Source of the DNA: an uncultured Porphyromonadaceae bacterium
GTDB taxonomy: Bacteria > Bacteroidota > Bacteroidia > Bacteroidales > Barnesiellaceae_A
Assembly: GCA_900542255.1 (NCBI GenBank)
Contig: UQMR01000009.1
Coordinates: forward strand, 1-47,336
DNA length: 47,336 bases
Reading direction: 5' to 3'
The notes under the pieces were generated by a model. It was not told where the DNA came from and did not search any database. It was given only the letters and a program-made list of their open reading frames with translations. Positions 22,607 through 31,037 of the stretch are shown here, one piece after another; position 1 is the stretch's first letter; each line of letters opens with the position of its first letter. The position numbers and the translations under genes are program-made.

Positions 22607-24319
22607 TCAGTAGCCCATGAGCTTGCGGGTGGTGCTGCCTTGGGCGGTGATTACTTGCAGGATGGCAGGGGTGTCGAGGTTGAACGTGAGGCTCTCTTTG
22701 CCGGTGGTGGCCGAGAGCAGGGCTCCTGTCATGCTGTACAGGTAGGCGGTTGCTGTGCCGTCGAACCCGGCCACGTGGTAGCGGTTGCCGCTGCGTGAGA
22801 TGCGCAGGGGGATGTCGCGTGTGGCGTCGACCGATGCTTTTACGTAGGTGGGGTAGATTTCATTGATGCTCTCGCCGTCGCTTTGGCAGGCGCGTACGAT
22901 GTGGTCGACAAGGCTGTGCAGATAGACTTCGAGGGCGGTGTATCCGGTGCCGTCGTGCCACAGTTGGTTGGCATCGGAGTCGTCATTGGGGTCGAGCCCG
23001 TTGGCCTCTTCCCATACGTCGGGTATGCCGTCGCCGTCGCTGTCGGTCTCGGGTGTGCCGGATGTGAGGACAGGCCAGCCGCCGACGTCGGATGTGGCGT
23101 CGATGATGCCTTTCAGGCCGCTCTTGGAGCCTTCGTAGGTGTAGCTTCCGTTGCGTATTTCATCGGCGATGCGGGTGTCTTGCGAGTCGCGCCGGTAGGA
23201 TGCTCCGGCGTATGCCAGTACCTTCTCGTAGGCTACTTGTGCCGTGTGGGTGGTGACGGTGCCGGCATCGTATTCGACATCGGAGCGTATGCCTTGCGCC
23301 GGCAGCTCGGCGTTGCGTGTGTCGGGGTGTATGCCGTTCCAGTTGTCGGCATTGGTGGCGGCGATGGCTTCGGCGGCTTCTTGTACGTTTTCGTAGGGTG
23401 CCGAGCCGTCGACATAGTTGCCGGCTACGTAGAATGTGCCCCATACGCCTTTCATCTGTTGGTTGGTGCCGTCGTCGGCATTGGGGGCGAAGATGCGTGC
23501 CGCTATGGAGCGTTTGGTGGCGGGACCGGGTTTGTAGTAGTTGTTTATGAAGTTGTAGCTGCCGCCCTCTCCGGCGTAGGCGCTGTTGGTTTGTCCCCAG
23601 TTATAGAGGACGTTGTTGCGGAAATCGACTTTCTCCAAATCGGCCTGGTTGCTGTAACGGCTGCCGCACATGCGCGGGTTGCGGCTGTCGTGGTGGGCAA
23701 GGATGTTGTGGTGGAACGATGCGTTCTTGCCGCCCCAGATGCCGCCGTATCCGTGCGAGCCTTTTATGTGGATGCTCTCTTTGAGGCTTTCGGCGATGAA
23801 GCACCATTGGAGGGTGAAGTTGGTATTGTCGTAGAATGAGGCGCACTCGTCGGTGCTGAAACTCATGGAGCAGTGGTCTATGATGATGTTTTTGTGGTTC
23901 TGGCCTTCCATGGAGTCTTTTTCCTCGCCTGTGAGTTCACCCATACGGCAGCGTATGAAGCGGATGATTACGTTGTCGGCGTTGATTTTGAGTTGGTGGT
24001 TTTTGAGGCATATTCCGTCTCCGGGGGCTGTTTGGCCGGCGATGGTGATGTTGGGCGACTTTATTTCGAGGTCGCTTTTGAGTTCTATTGTGCCTGATAC
24101 GTCGAAGACGATGGTGCGGGCTCCTGTTTTGAGCACGGCGTATCGCAGGGTGCCGCGACCGCCGTCGTCGGCAAGGCTCGTTACGTGATATACTGTTCCG
24201 CCTCGTCCGCCTGTGGTGGTGTAGCGGGCGTGGCCTTCGGCTCCGGGGAATGCCGGGGTTTGTGCCTGGATGAGGGGCGATAGGGCAGCCGCGAATAAAA
24301 TGGCAATAATCTTTTTCAT
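22607..24319 (-). CDS. Secreted PL1-family pectate lyase with C-terminal sorting-like domain
   Basis: 570 residues from ATG 24319. A signal peptide (1-20, ending IQAQ) is followed by the parallel beta-helix start TPAFPGAEGHARYTTTGGRG. Family features include ITIAGQTAPGDGICLKNH, IIIDHCSMSFSTDECASFY, SHGYGGIWGGKNASFHHN and NNYYKPGPAT. The late DSDGDGIPDVWEEANGLDPN is a calcium-binding thrombospondin-type-3 repeat, and the last 75 residues look like a beta-sandwich of the Por-secretion type, though a T9SS role is not certain in this group. PL1 enzymes cut polygalacturonate by beta-elimination. It lies downstream of the hexuronate transporter, and is similar throughout its core to the lyase at 27317. 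Confidence 0.92.
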   Translation of the reverse strand: MKKIIAILFAAALSPLIQAQTPAFPGAEGHARYTTTGGRGGTVYHVTSLADDGGRGTLRYAVLKTGARTIVFDVSGTIELKSDLEIKSPNITIAGQTAPGDGICLKNHQLKINADNVIIRFIRCRMGELTGEEKDSMEGQNHKNIIIDHCSMSFSTDECASFYDNTNFTLQWCFIAESLKESIHIKGSHGYGGIWGGKNASFHHNILAHHDSRNPRMCGSRYSNQADLEKVDFRNNVLYNWGQTNSAYAGEGGSYNFINNYYKPGPATKRSIAARIFAPNADDGTNQQMKGVWGTFYVAGNYVDGSAPYENVQEAAEAIAATNADNWNGIHPDTRNAELPAQGIRSDVEYDAGTVTTHTAQVAYEKVLAYAGASYRRDSQDTRIADEIRNGSYTYEGSKSGLKGIIDATSDVGGWPVLTSGTPETDSDGDGIPDVWEEANGLDPNDDSDANQLWHDGTGYTALEVYLHSLVDHIVRACQSDGESINEIYPTYVKASVDATRDIPLRISRSGNRYHVAGFDGTATAYLYSMTGALLSATTGKESLTFNLDTPAILQVITAQGSTTRKLMGY

Positions 24320-24338
24320 ACGGTTTGTTTGCAAAGAA

Positions 24339-24360
24339 GCGGCACGGCTTGTTGTGCCGC
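24339..24360 (-). terminator. Hairpin between the transporter and the pectate lyase genes
   Basis: GCGGCAC (24339-24345) pairs with GTGCCGC (24354-24360); on the minus strand it is followed by TTCTTT. It probably weakens or partly ends read-through from the transporter gene. Confidence 0.5.
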
Positions 24361-24392
24361 ACCGCTTGCTCTATTGTGTAATAGAATGGTTA

Positions 24393-25835
24393 TTATTTTA
24401 CGATGATGGGTTTGTACTTGGGCACGAGGGCCTTCATGATGCTCCATGCGAACAGATAGGCAACGGCGCAGATGCAGAAGACAATCATGTATGCTCCGGG
24501 CTTGCCTTCCATGCCTAAGAACGAGAAAGCAGAACCCATCTTCTCGGCGTAGGTGAAGAGTTCGCCTGCTCCTAAGTTGATGAGCAGCGAGCCTATACCG
24601 CCGGCCATGGCTCCTATACCTGTAATGGTGGCAATGGTAGACTTGGGGAACATGTCGCCGATGGTGGAGAAGAGGTTGGCGCTCCATGCCTGGTGTCCGG
24701 CTCCGGCCAATCCGATGATGATGGCGGGGAACCATGCCGATGTTGCTCCCAGCGGTTGTGCAAAGAGTGCGAAGAGGGGGAAGAAGGCGAAGATGAGCAT
24801 GGCTCGCATGCGGCCTGCATAGGGCTCCATTCCTTTTTTCTCAACAAACAGCTTGGGCAGGTAACCGCCGTAGATAGAGAGGATGGTGACGATGAGATAG
24901 AGCACGAAGATGAGTGCCATTCCCATGGATGATGATGACTCGTAGCCGAATTGGTCGGAGAAGTATGCGGGTGCCCAGAAGAGGTAGAACCACCATACGC
25001 CGTCGGTGAAGAATTTACCTACTACGAAAGACCATGTCTGTTTGTATTTGAAGCATTGCAGGAAAGGTATCGTTTTTTCTGTTTTTGCGACGGTGCCATT
25101 CTCTGTCTCTTTGTCGTCTTGGTTTATGTAGGTGAGCTCGTTGGTGTTGACATATTTAGAGCGTTCGGGGCTGTCATAGAGGTATGCCCAGAAGAACATC
25201 CATACAAAACCTATTGCACCGATGATGATGAATGACATTTCCCAGCCGAAATGTTTGGCAAGGATAGGTATGGTGAGCGGGGCTGCCAATGCGCCTACCG
25301 AGGCTCCCGAGTTGAAAATAGAGGTGGCAAAGGCGCGGTCTTTTTTGGGGAAGTACTCGGCTGTCACCTTGATGGCTGCGGGGAAGTTTCCGGCTTCGCC
25401 CAATGCGAGTATGGCGCGGCATACGAGAAAGAGCCATACGCTCAGTGTCGCAATGGCTACTGCCATGGCGCTGCCGGCTTCTACGGCGCGTAATGCTGCG
25501 ACAGAGTCGAGGCCCTCGACTTTCATGGTTACCCAGCCGCAACCGGCATGGAGACATGCGCCTAACGACCAGATGAATATTGCCCAGATGTAGCCTTTCT
25601 TTATGCCCATCCAGTCGACAAACTTACCGGCAAAGAGGCAAGCTACGGCATAGAAAATAGAGAAGAAACCGGTAATCATACCGTAGTCGGCATCATTCCA
25701 GTGAAACTCGGGGGCAATAAAGTCTTTCCATGTGAGTGACAGTACCTGCCTGTCTAAGTAATTGACCGTGGTGGCAAAAAAGAGCATCATGCACATAATC
25801 CACCTGAAATTGGTCATTTTTTGTCCATTAGTCAT
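24393..25835 (-). CDS. exuT: MFS hexuronate transporter (ExuT-like)
   Basis: 480 residues with about 12 membrane helices in two halves. The opening FRWIMCMMLFFATTVNYLDRQVLS is the anion:cation symporter signature shared with ExuT, GudP and GarP, and LGEAGNFPAAIKVTAEYFPKKDRAFATSIFNSGASVGAL is the characteristic central stretch. It would bring galacturonate, glucuronate or the keturonates released by the pectin enzymes through the inner membrane. The gene lies before the PL1 lyase on the same strand and diverges from the GH105 gene, so the two arms are likely induced together. No local regulator is seen. ExuT is assigned by similarity; the exact hexuronate is unknown. Confidence 0.9.
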   Translation of the reverse strand: MTNGQKMTNFRWIMCMMLFFATTVNYLDRQVLSLTWKDFIAPEFHWNDADYGMITGFFSIFYAVACLFAGKFVDWMGIKKGYIWAIFIWSLGACLHAGCGWVTMKVEGLDSVAALRAVEAGSAMAVAIATLSVWLFLVCRAILALGEAGNFPAAIKVTAEYFPKKDRAFATSIFNSGASVGALAAPLTIPILAKHFGWEMSFIIIGAIGFVWMFFWAYLYDSPERSKYVNTNELTYINQDDKETENGTVAKTEKTIPFLQCFKYKQTWSFVVGKFFTDGVWWFYLFWAPAYFSDQFGYESSSSMGMALIFVLYLIVTILSIYGGYLPKLFVEKKGMEPYAGRMRAMLIFAFFPLFALFAQPLGATSAWFPAIIIGLAGAGHQAWSANLFSTIGDMFPKSTIATITGIGAMAGGIGSLLINLGAGELFTYAEKMGSAFSFLGMEGKPGAYMIVFCICAVAYLFAWSIMKALVPKYKPIIVK

Positions 25836-25889
25836 GATAGAAGATTTAATATAGTTGATTTGTTTTTATTCCTTTTTTCTTAGGCACGG

Positions 25890-25920
25890 CAAAAATAATA
25901 ACTATAATTTAATTATACAA
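25890..25920 (-). promoter_or_regulatory. Promoter of the transporter/PL1 arm
   Basis: The minus strand has TTG (25918-25920), a 20-base spacer and TATTTTTG (25890-25897), 55 bases before the transporter ATG. Confidence 0.55.
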
Positions 25921-25963
25921 GTAAAAAGAGGAGTGGGGATTGTGTTTTTCTGACTAATTTGTA

Positions 25964-25971
25964 TACTTTTG
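25964..25971 (+). promoter_or_regulatory. Promoter -7 box of the GH105/PL1/CE8 arm
   Basis: TACTTTTG, leaving a leader of about 75 bases before the GH105 ATG. Only about 65 bases separate the two divergent -7 boxes, so a shared regulator site here is likely. Confidence 0.55.
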
Positions 25972-26051
25972 CATGCGCATTTGTTCCTATTGGGGAAACT
26001 GATGCTTCGTTGCAACGCGAGAGAACTTAAATTATTAATACCATTTTTTCT

Positions 26052-27269
26052 ATGAGACAACTATCACAAATCGCTGTTTCTTTTCTGACAGCATCTTTGT
26101 TTTTATCGTGTCCTGTGGCTCTTACGGCGCAGACCGACGCCTCGGAATCGTGGGCTGTGCGTATGGTGGAGAGTGAGATGGCTCGCAACCCGGAGGCATG
26201 GCAGCTTGATTTTCAGCCCAAACTGAAATGGGATTATTGTCATGGCTTGGAGCTGAGGGCTTTCCTCTATGTAGCCGAGAAGTATGACCGCACCGATATT
26301 CGTGACTATGCTATCTCGTATGCCGATACGATGGTGAATGCCGACGGGACGATAAAGAAGTATAAGCTGACCGACTACTCGCTCGACCGCATCAACTCGG
26401 GCAAGTACCTGTTTGACGTTTATGACCTTACGGGTGAGGAGCGTTACAAGAAGGCGCTCGACTTGTTGCGCAGCCAGTTTGAGAACCAGCCGCGCAATGA
26501 AGACGGCGGCTTCTGGCACAAGAAGGTATATCCGCACCAGGTGTGGCTCGACGGCATCTATATGGGTTCGCCTTTCTTGGCAGAGTATGCGAGCCGTTAC
26601 GAAAGCGACCCGTTGCGCTCGGCCGACTATGCCGAGGTGATACGCCAGATTGTGATGGCTGCCCACCATACGTATGACTACGAGTCGCGCCTCTATAAGC
26701 ATGCTTGCGACGTGAGCCGCCAGATGTTCTGGTGTGACCCTGTGACCGGACAGTCGAAACATTGCTGGGGCCGTGCATTGGGCTGGTATGCTATGGCTAT
26801 TGTGGATAACCTCGAATTTATTCCCGCCGATTTTGAGGGCCGGAAGCAGGTGGTGGATATTTTACTCCATATTGCAGCCCAGCTCGAACGTTATGCCGAC
26901 CCGGAGACGGGTTTGTGGTACCAGGTGATGGACCGCAGCGGCGAGCCCGGCAACTACCTCGAATCGTCGGCTTCGTGCATGTTTGCCTATGCTTTGTATA
27001 AAGGGGTGCGCCTCGGGGTGCTTCCCGAGAAGTATATAGCTGTTGCCGATAAGGCTTGGCAGGGTATTCTCGACCGTTTTATCAAGGTGGACGAGAAGGG
27101 CCAGGTGCATATCACCGAGGTTTGTGCCGTGGCCGGACTGGGCGGTAAGGAGAAGCGCCCGGGCGACTATGACTATTATATTCACGAGAAAAAGCGTGAC
27201 AATGACGCAAAGGCCGTGGGCCCCTTTATTCTGACGGCTCTCGAAGTGGAGCGTTTGCAGGGAAAATGA
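26052..27269 (+). CDS. GH105 unsaturated (rhamno)galacturonyl hydrolase, exported
   Basis: 405 residues with a signal peptide (about 1-26, ending LTAQ). The fold is an (alpha/alpha)6 barrel, as shown by KWDYCHGLELRAFLYV, QVWLDGIYMGSPFLAEYA, HCWGRALGWYAMAIVDNLEF and the C-terminal KRDNDAKAVGPFILTALEVE, all typical of GH105 (YteR/YesR type). The family hydrates the delta-4,5 double bond left on oligosaccharides by pectin or rhamnogalacturonan lyases, releasing a keturonate that could then enter through the ExuT-like transporter. It is first in a run with the PL1 lyase (48 bases downstream) and the pectin methylesterase. Confidence 0.93.
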   Translation: MRQLSQIAVSFLTASLFLSCPVALTAQTDASESWAVRMVESEMARNPEAWQLDFQPKLKWDYCHGLELRAFLYVAEKYDRTDIRDYAISYADTMVNADGTIKKYKLTDYSLDRINSGKYLFDVYDLTGEERYKKALDLLRSQFENQPRNEDGGFWHKKVYPHQVWLDGIYMGSPFLAEYASRYESDPLRSADYAEVIRQIVMAAHHTYDYESRLYKHACDVSRQMFWCDPVTGQSKHCWGRALGWYAMAIVDNLEFIPADFEGRKQVVDILLHIAAQLERYADPETGLWYQVMDRSGEPGNYLESSASCMFAYALYKGVRLGVLPEKYIAVADKAWQGILDRFIKVDEKGQVHITEVCAVAGLGGKEKRPGDYDYYIHEKKRDNDAKAVGPFILTALEVERLQGK

Positions 27270-27316
27270 CGGCCCGATTCTTATTATATCAATAGTATAT
27301 GTTTAATTCTATCATT

Positions 27317-28762
27317 ATGAAAAGGAACTTTATAATTCTGTTTTGTGCCCTGTTTGCGTTTGCCGGCGCATGGGCGCAGGAGACACCTTCGTCGCAAGTG
27401 CCCGCTTTCCCCGGAGCCGAAGGTTATGGCAAATATACCGTAGGCGGCCGTGGCGGCAAAGTATATGTAGTGACAACACTCGAAGACTATGATAAAGGCG
27501 AGACGCCGATAGAGGGTTCGTTTCGTCGTGCCGTAGAAAAACGGGGCGCACGTACCATCGTTTTTGCCGTAGCCGGCAATATCATGCTGAAACGAATGCT
27601 CGATATTACCAAAGACAGTATTACGATTGCCGGGCAGACGGCTCCGGCTCCCGGTATATGTATAGGCGGACATCCTGTGCGCATCAAAGCGAGCCAGGTT
27701 ATAATCAGGTATGTGCGTTTCCGCATGAGCGACATCAACAAGGATGAGAATGATGCCTTGTCGAGTACGGCTTCTACGGAAAAGGGAATTTTCAACAATA
27801 TCATCGTGGACCACTGCTCTATCAGTTGGAGTACCGATGAGTGTGCTTCGTTTTACGGCAATGAGAACCTTACGTTCCAGTGGAATATCGTATCGGAGAG
27901 CCTGCGTCAAAGTGTCCACGTGAAAGGCTCGCACGGATACGGCGGTATATGGGGCGGTAAGGGGGCTTCTTACCATCACAATCTGCTGGCGCACCACGAC
28001 AGCCGCAATCCCCGCTTCGACCACCCGGGTGTAACCGATATTTCGGGTGTGATAGACTTCCGTAACAATGTGATTTATAATTGGGGCGCCAACAGCTCGT
28101 ATGGCGGTCAATGTCGCTCTATCAATATTGTCAATAACTACTACAAGCCGGGCCCTGCCACGACGAAGAGCAAACGGAACCGTATTTTTGCACCGGAGAT
28201 GCGTATCAATGATAAGGTGTATGGCTATGGCGAGTATTATGTAGACGGCAACTTTATGGTGGGCGATAAGAAGTGTACCCAAAACAACTGGGCGCGCGGT
28301 GTGCAACTGAGCAAAAAGACCGACGACCCGCTGGTGTTCAGCTACGATACGATACGCCTTAAAGAGCAGTTGCCTTATGCCGACCTGCCCTACACATCGG
28401 CCGAGGATGCTTATGAGCAAGTGCTTCTCAATGCCGGCGCCTCGCTCTATCGCGACCCCATAGATACACGTATCGTGGAGGAGGTGCGTGAGGGTAAGGC
28501 TACGTATGGTAACAAGGGCCTTATAGATACGCAAGAGCAGGTGGGCGGTTTCCCCGACCTGACGCAAACCGGTGTGTCGCCTGTGGATAGCGATGGCGAT
28601 GGCATGCCCGACGAGTGGGAGACGGCCAACGGCTTGAATCCGAACAAGAAGAATGATGCCAACAAATATACGCTCTCGAAGGAGTATACCAACATAGAGA
28701 TGTATATCAACTCGCTCGTTCCGGCCGAGGCGATGCAGATTGTACCTGCTAAAAAAAAATAA
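27317..28762 (+). CDS. Secreted PL1-family pectate lyase, 5' part of a PL1-CE8 fusion frame
   Basis: 481 residues as read, from ATG 27317, with a signal peptide ending AWAQ. The core is the PL1 beta-helix: VPAFPGAEGYGKYTVGGRGG, ITIAGQTAPAPGICIGGH, IIVDHCSISWSTDECASFYG, GYGGIWGGKGASYHHN, NNYYKPGPATTKS, with a calcium-type DSDGDGMPDEWE near the end. The frame stops at TAA 28760-28762 directly after a run of nine A (PAKKK-stop). The next open frame, one base back, continues at once with the conserved start of a pectin methylesterase. With one base slipped there, the product would be a PL1-CE8 enzyme of about 770 residues. Alone it is a complete lyase, and is similar to the one at 22607. Confidence 0.92.
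   Translation: MKRNFIILFCALFAFAGAWAQETPSSQVPAFPGAEGYGKYTVGGRGGKVYVVTTLEDYDKGETPIEGSFRRAVEKRGARTIVFAVAGNIMLKRMLDITKDSITIAGQTAPAPGICIGGHPVRIKASQVIIRYVRFRMSDINKDENDALSSTASTEKGIFNNIIVDHCSISWSTDECASFYGNENLTFQWNIVSESLRQSVHVKGSHGYGGIWGGKGASYHHNLLAHHDSRNPRFDHPGVTDISGVIDFRNNVIYNWGANSSYGGQCRSINIVNNYYKPGPATTKSKRNRIFAPEMRINDKVYGYGEYYVDGNFMVGDKKCTQNNWARGVQLSKKTDDPLVFSYDTIRLKEQLPYADLPYTSAEDAYEQVLLNAGASLYRDPIDTRIVEEVREGKATYGNKGLIDTQEQVGGFPDLTQTGVSPVDSDGDGMPDEWETANGLNPNKKNDANKYTLSKEYTNIEMYINSLVPAEAMQIVPAKKK
28751..28759 (+). repeat. Run of nine A at the PL1/CE8 junction
   Basis: Nine A followed by T. In the PL1 frame it reads AAA AAA AAA TAA; a -1 slip, or a tenth A, gives AAA AAA AAA ATA ATT and opens the methylesterase frame. 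Runs of this length are known sites of ribosomal -1 slippage, polymerase slippage and sequencing error. Confidence 0.8.
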
Positions 28763-29628
28763 TTACCATTGCCCCCGACGGTAGGGGCGACTATACAACG
28801 TTTTACGATGCCTTTGAGCATATACGTGCCTTTATGGATTATACGGTAACGGTGCGTGTGCTCAAAGGCATTTATCGTGAAAAGGTGCTTGTGCCGGCGT
28901 GGCTTACTCATGTGGAGATTGTGGGTGAAGACCCTGACAGTACCGTTATTACGTGGGACGATTATGCGGCCAAAGACAATATGACGACTTTCCGCACCTA
29001 CACGATGCGGATAGACGGTAACGACATCACGCTGCGCAACCTGACAATTGCCAATACGGCGGGACGGGTAGGACAGGCCGTGGCGTTGCATACCGAGGGC
29101 GACCGCATACGTATCGTAGGGTGTCGCCTGCTGGGTAACCAAGATACTTTTTATACCGGGGGCGAGGGGCGGCGGCTCTATGTGGAGGATTGTTATATAG
29201 AGGGTACGACCGACTATATTTTCGGTGCTGCCACGGTGTGGTTTGAGCGTTGCACGCTGCACAGCTTGTCGAATTCGTATATCACGGCGGCTTCTACCCC
29301 GGCTTCCATCCCTTATGGTTATGTCTTCAACCGCTGTACGCTGACGGCAGCCCAAGGGGTGACGAAGGTCTATCTGGGACGGCCGTGGCGACCGTATGCC
29401 TCGACTTTCTTTTTGCATTGTACGATGGGACGGCATATCCGCCCCCAGGGCTGGCATAACTGGCGTAACCCGGCTAACGAAAAGACGGCCCGGTATGGAG
29501 AGTATGCTACGGTGGGGTGTGATACCGATGGCCGTGTGAAGTGGGCACGGCAACTTTCGCCGGCCGAAGCCACGCAAATGACACCTTCGGCGATATTTGC
29601 CTATGGGGTGTCGTGGGTGATAGAATAG
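28753..29628 (+). CDS. CE8 pectin methylesterase, lacks its own usual start
   Basis: The frame is open from the stop at 28750-28752. The family start IITIAPDGRGDYTTFYDAF is encoded at 28759-28815, before any ATG, GTG or TTG; the first ATG is 28834, inside the domain. After it come all active-site elements of the beta-helix esterase: GNQDTFYTG (Gln, Asp), GTTDYIFGAATVWFE (second Asp) and VYLGRPWRPYAS (Arg, Trp). The enzyme removes methyl groups from pectin so that lyases can cut it. Having no start codon before the conserved domain, and no signal peptide, it makes sense only as the C-terminal half of a fusion with the lyase. If translated from 28834 it would stay in the cytoplasm and lack its first strand. 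Confidence 0.85.
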   Translation, partial: KKIITIAPDGRGDYTTFYDAFEHIRAFMDYTVTVRVLKGIYREKVLVPAWLTHVEIVGEDPDSTVITWDDYAAKDNMTTFRTYTMRIDGNDITLRNLTIANTAGRVGQAVALHTEGDRIRIVGCRLLGNQDTFYTGGEGRRLYVEDCYIEGTTDYIFGAATVWFERCTLHSLSNSYITAASTPASIPYGYVFNRCTLTAAQGVTKVYLGRPWRPYASTFFLHCTMGRHIRPQGWHNWRNPANEKTARYGEYATVGCDTDGRVKWARQLSPAEATQMTPSAIFAYGVSWVIE

Positions 29629-29682
29629 AGGTGTAGCGGATAGCGGCTGCACACGAAGGCCGGCAGATGGCGCAAAAACAAT

Positions 29683-29726
29683 GCGAGGCTGTGACAAGAT
29701 GTGGAATCTGTTGCAGCCTCGCTTTT
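29683..29726. terminator. Bidirectional terminator after the methylesterase
   Basis: GCGAGGCTG (29683-29691) pairs with CAGCCTCGC (29714-29722), followed by TTTT on the plus strand. On the minus strand it is followed by ATTGTTTTT, so it can end both the pectinase transcript and the convergent MBL transcript. Confidence 0.75.
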
Positions 29727-29757
29727 ACGATGGTAATGCTGTGGGTTTCGCTTTTTG

Positions 29758-30396
29758 TTACAGGAAGGGGTTGTGGCGCAGCTCGTCGCCGATGGTGGTC
29801 TCGGGACCGTGGCCGGGATATACTACGGTCTCGGGCGGCAGGGAGCATATTCCCTTGTGCAGTGACTCGATGAGTTGCTCGTAATTGCCTCCGATAAAGT
29901 CGGTGCGGCCTATGCTGCCGCAGAAGAGGGAGTCGCCGCTGCATACGAATCCCGACTCGGGTGCATAGAAGGCGATGCCGCCGGGCGAGTGTCCCGCAGC
30001 TCCTATGACTTGCAGCGGTTCGTCGCCGATATAGAGGGTGTCGCCGTCGGCAAGGTATCGGGTGATGGGGAGGATGTCGGCGGGTGGCGGTGTGCCGAAG
30101 GCAATGGCTTGTTGTTGCATCATGTCTAACAACGGCTTTTCGGCGGCATTGGCCTCGACCCCGACGTGGTATGTGCGTGCTACGAAGGGTGCGCCGTAGT
30201 AGTGGTCTATGTGCAGGTGTGTGAGCAGCAGATGCTTTACCGACAGACGATTGTCGGCGATGAAGCGGGAGAGTCTCTCTTGCTCGTCATCGGAGAGGCA
30301 GCCGGGGTCGATGATGGCGCATTGCAGGCTCTTTTTGTCCCATAGCACGTAGGTGAGTTCTTGAAACGGGTTGCATGTAAACCGTGTTATTTCCAT
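29758..30396 (-). CDS. MBL-fold metallohydrolase (glyoxalase II-like)
   Basis: 212 residues from ATG 30396 (MEITRFTCNPFQELTYVL); the frame is open further back within rsmG, without conserved sequence. The metal site is complete: THLHIDH (HxHxDH), AAGHSPGG, FVCSGDSLFCGSIGRTD with the bridging Asp, and VVYPGHGPET with the last His. It is closest in style to the short GloB-like hydrolases (YcbL group) that split thioesters such as S-lactoylglutathione, though in a bacterium that may lack glutathione the substrate is open. It follows rsmG by 17 bases and probably shares its mRNA. Confidence 0.92.
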   Translation of the reverse strand: MEITRFTCNPFQELTYVLWDKKSLQCAIIDPGCLSDDEQERLSRFIADNRLSVKHLLLTHLHIDHYYGAPFVARTYHVGVEANAAEKPLLDMMQQQAIAFGTPPPADILPITRYLADGDTLYIGDEPLQVIGAAGHSPGGIAFYAPESGFVCSGDSLFCGSIGRTDFIGGNYEQLIESLHKGICSLPPETVVYPGHGPETTIGDELRHNPFL

Positions 30397-30413
30397 CTTG
30401 TCGTTGTGTGGGG

Positions 30414-31037
30414 TTATATCTGTACGTAGACTACTTTCTTGGTCGCGAAGAAGGGCTCGGTGAAGTATTTTTTCAGCTCTACTTCTATACCTCGTTTTTG
30501 CAGGCGATGCATTTCGTGTTGCAGGTCGCCTCCTTTCAGGTATAGCAAGCCGTTGGGCAGGGCATTGTGGTGGTTGTCCGATATGTTTTTCCGTACCAGT
30601 TTGATGATGTCTTGCAGGGGCATCACGCCGCGGCTTACGGCAAAGTCGCACTTCATTTTCTCCTCTTCGATGCTGCACTGGCGCAAGGTGACGTTATCGA
30701 GCCCTATCGCTTTTGCAATTTCGGTGGCAACCATGATTTTTTTCCCGGTGCGGTCTATCAGATGAAAATGGCATTGCGGGAACATGATGGCGAGCGGTAT
30801 GCCGGGAAATCCGCCTCCCGTACCGACGTCGATGATGGATGTGCCGTCGGCAAAGTTCAGGGCGCATGTTATGCCCAGGGAGTGGAGTATATGGTGCTCG
30901 TAGAGGTTGTCTATGTCTTTGCGTGAGATGATGTTTATCTTGGCGTTCCACTCGGGATAGAGTGTGCCCAGAGCTGTGTATTGTTGTTTTTGCAGCTCGG
31001 TGAGGTGTGGAAAGTATTTTTCTATGAGTTCTATCAT
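30414..31037 (-). CDS. rsmG: 16S rRNA (guanine-527 N7) methyltransferase RsmG
   Basis: 207 residues, standard length. RsmG methylates G527 of 16S rRNA using SAM. Seen are the N-terminal YPEWNAKINIISRKDIDNLYEHHILHSLGI, the SAM-binding DVGTGGGFPGIPLAIMFP and the later DFAVSRGVMPL. The ATG overlaps the stop of the DUF3298 lipoprotein gene by four bases (ATGA), so translation is likely coupled; the MBL hydrolase follows. Confidence 0.96.
   Translation of the reverse strand: MIELIEKYFPHLTELQKQQYTALGTLYPEWNAKINIISRKDIDNLYEHHILHSLGITCALNFADGTSIIDVGTGGGFPGIPLAIMFPQCHFHLIDRTGKKIMVATEIAKAIGLDNVTLRQCSIEEEKMKCDFAVSRGVMPLQDIIKLVRKNISDNHHNALPNGLLYLKGGDLQHEMHRLQKRGIEVELKKYFTEPFFATKKVVYVQI

Noticed and set aside
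27284..28567. 427-codon minus-strand frame, and another at 28447-29697
   Set aside because: Shadows of the PL1/CE8 genes; the sense frames have conserved active sites.
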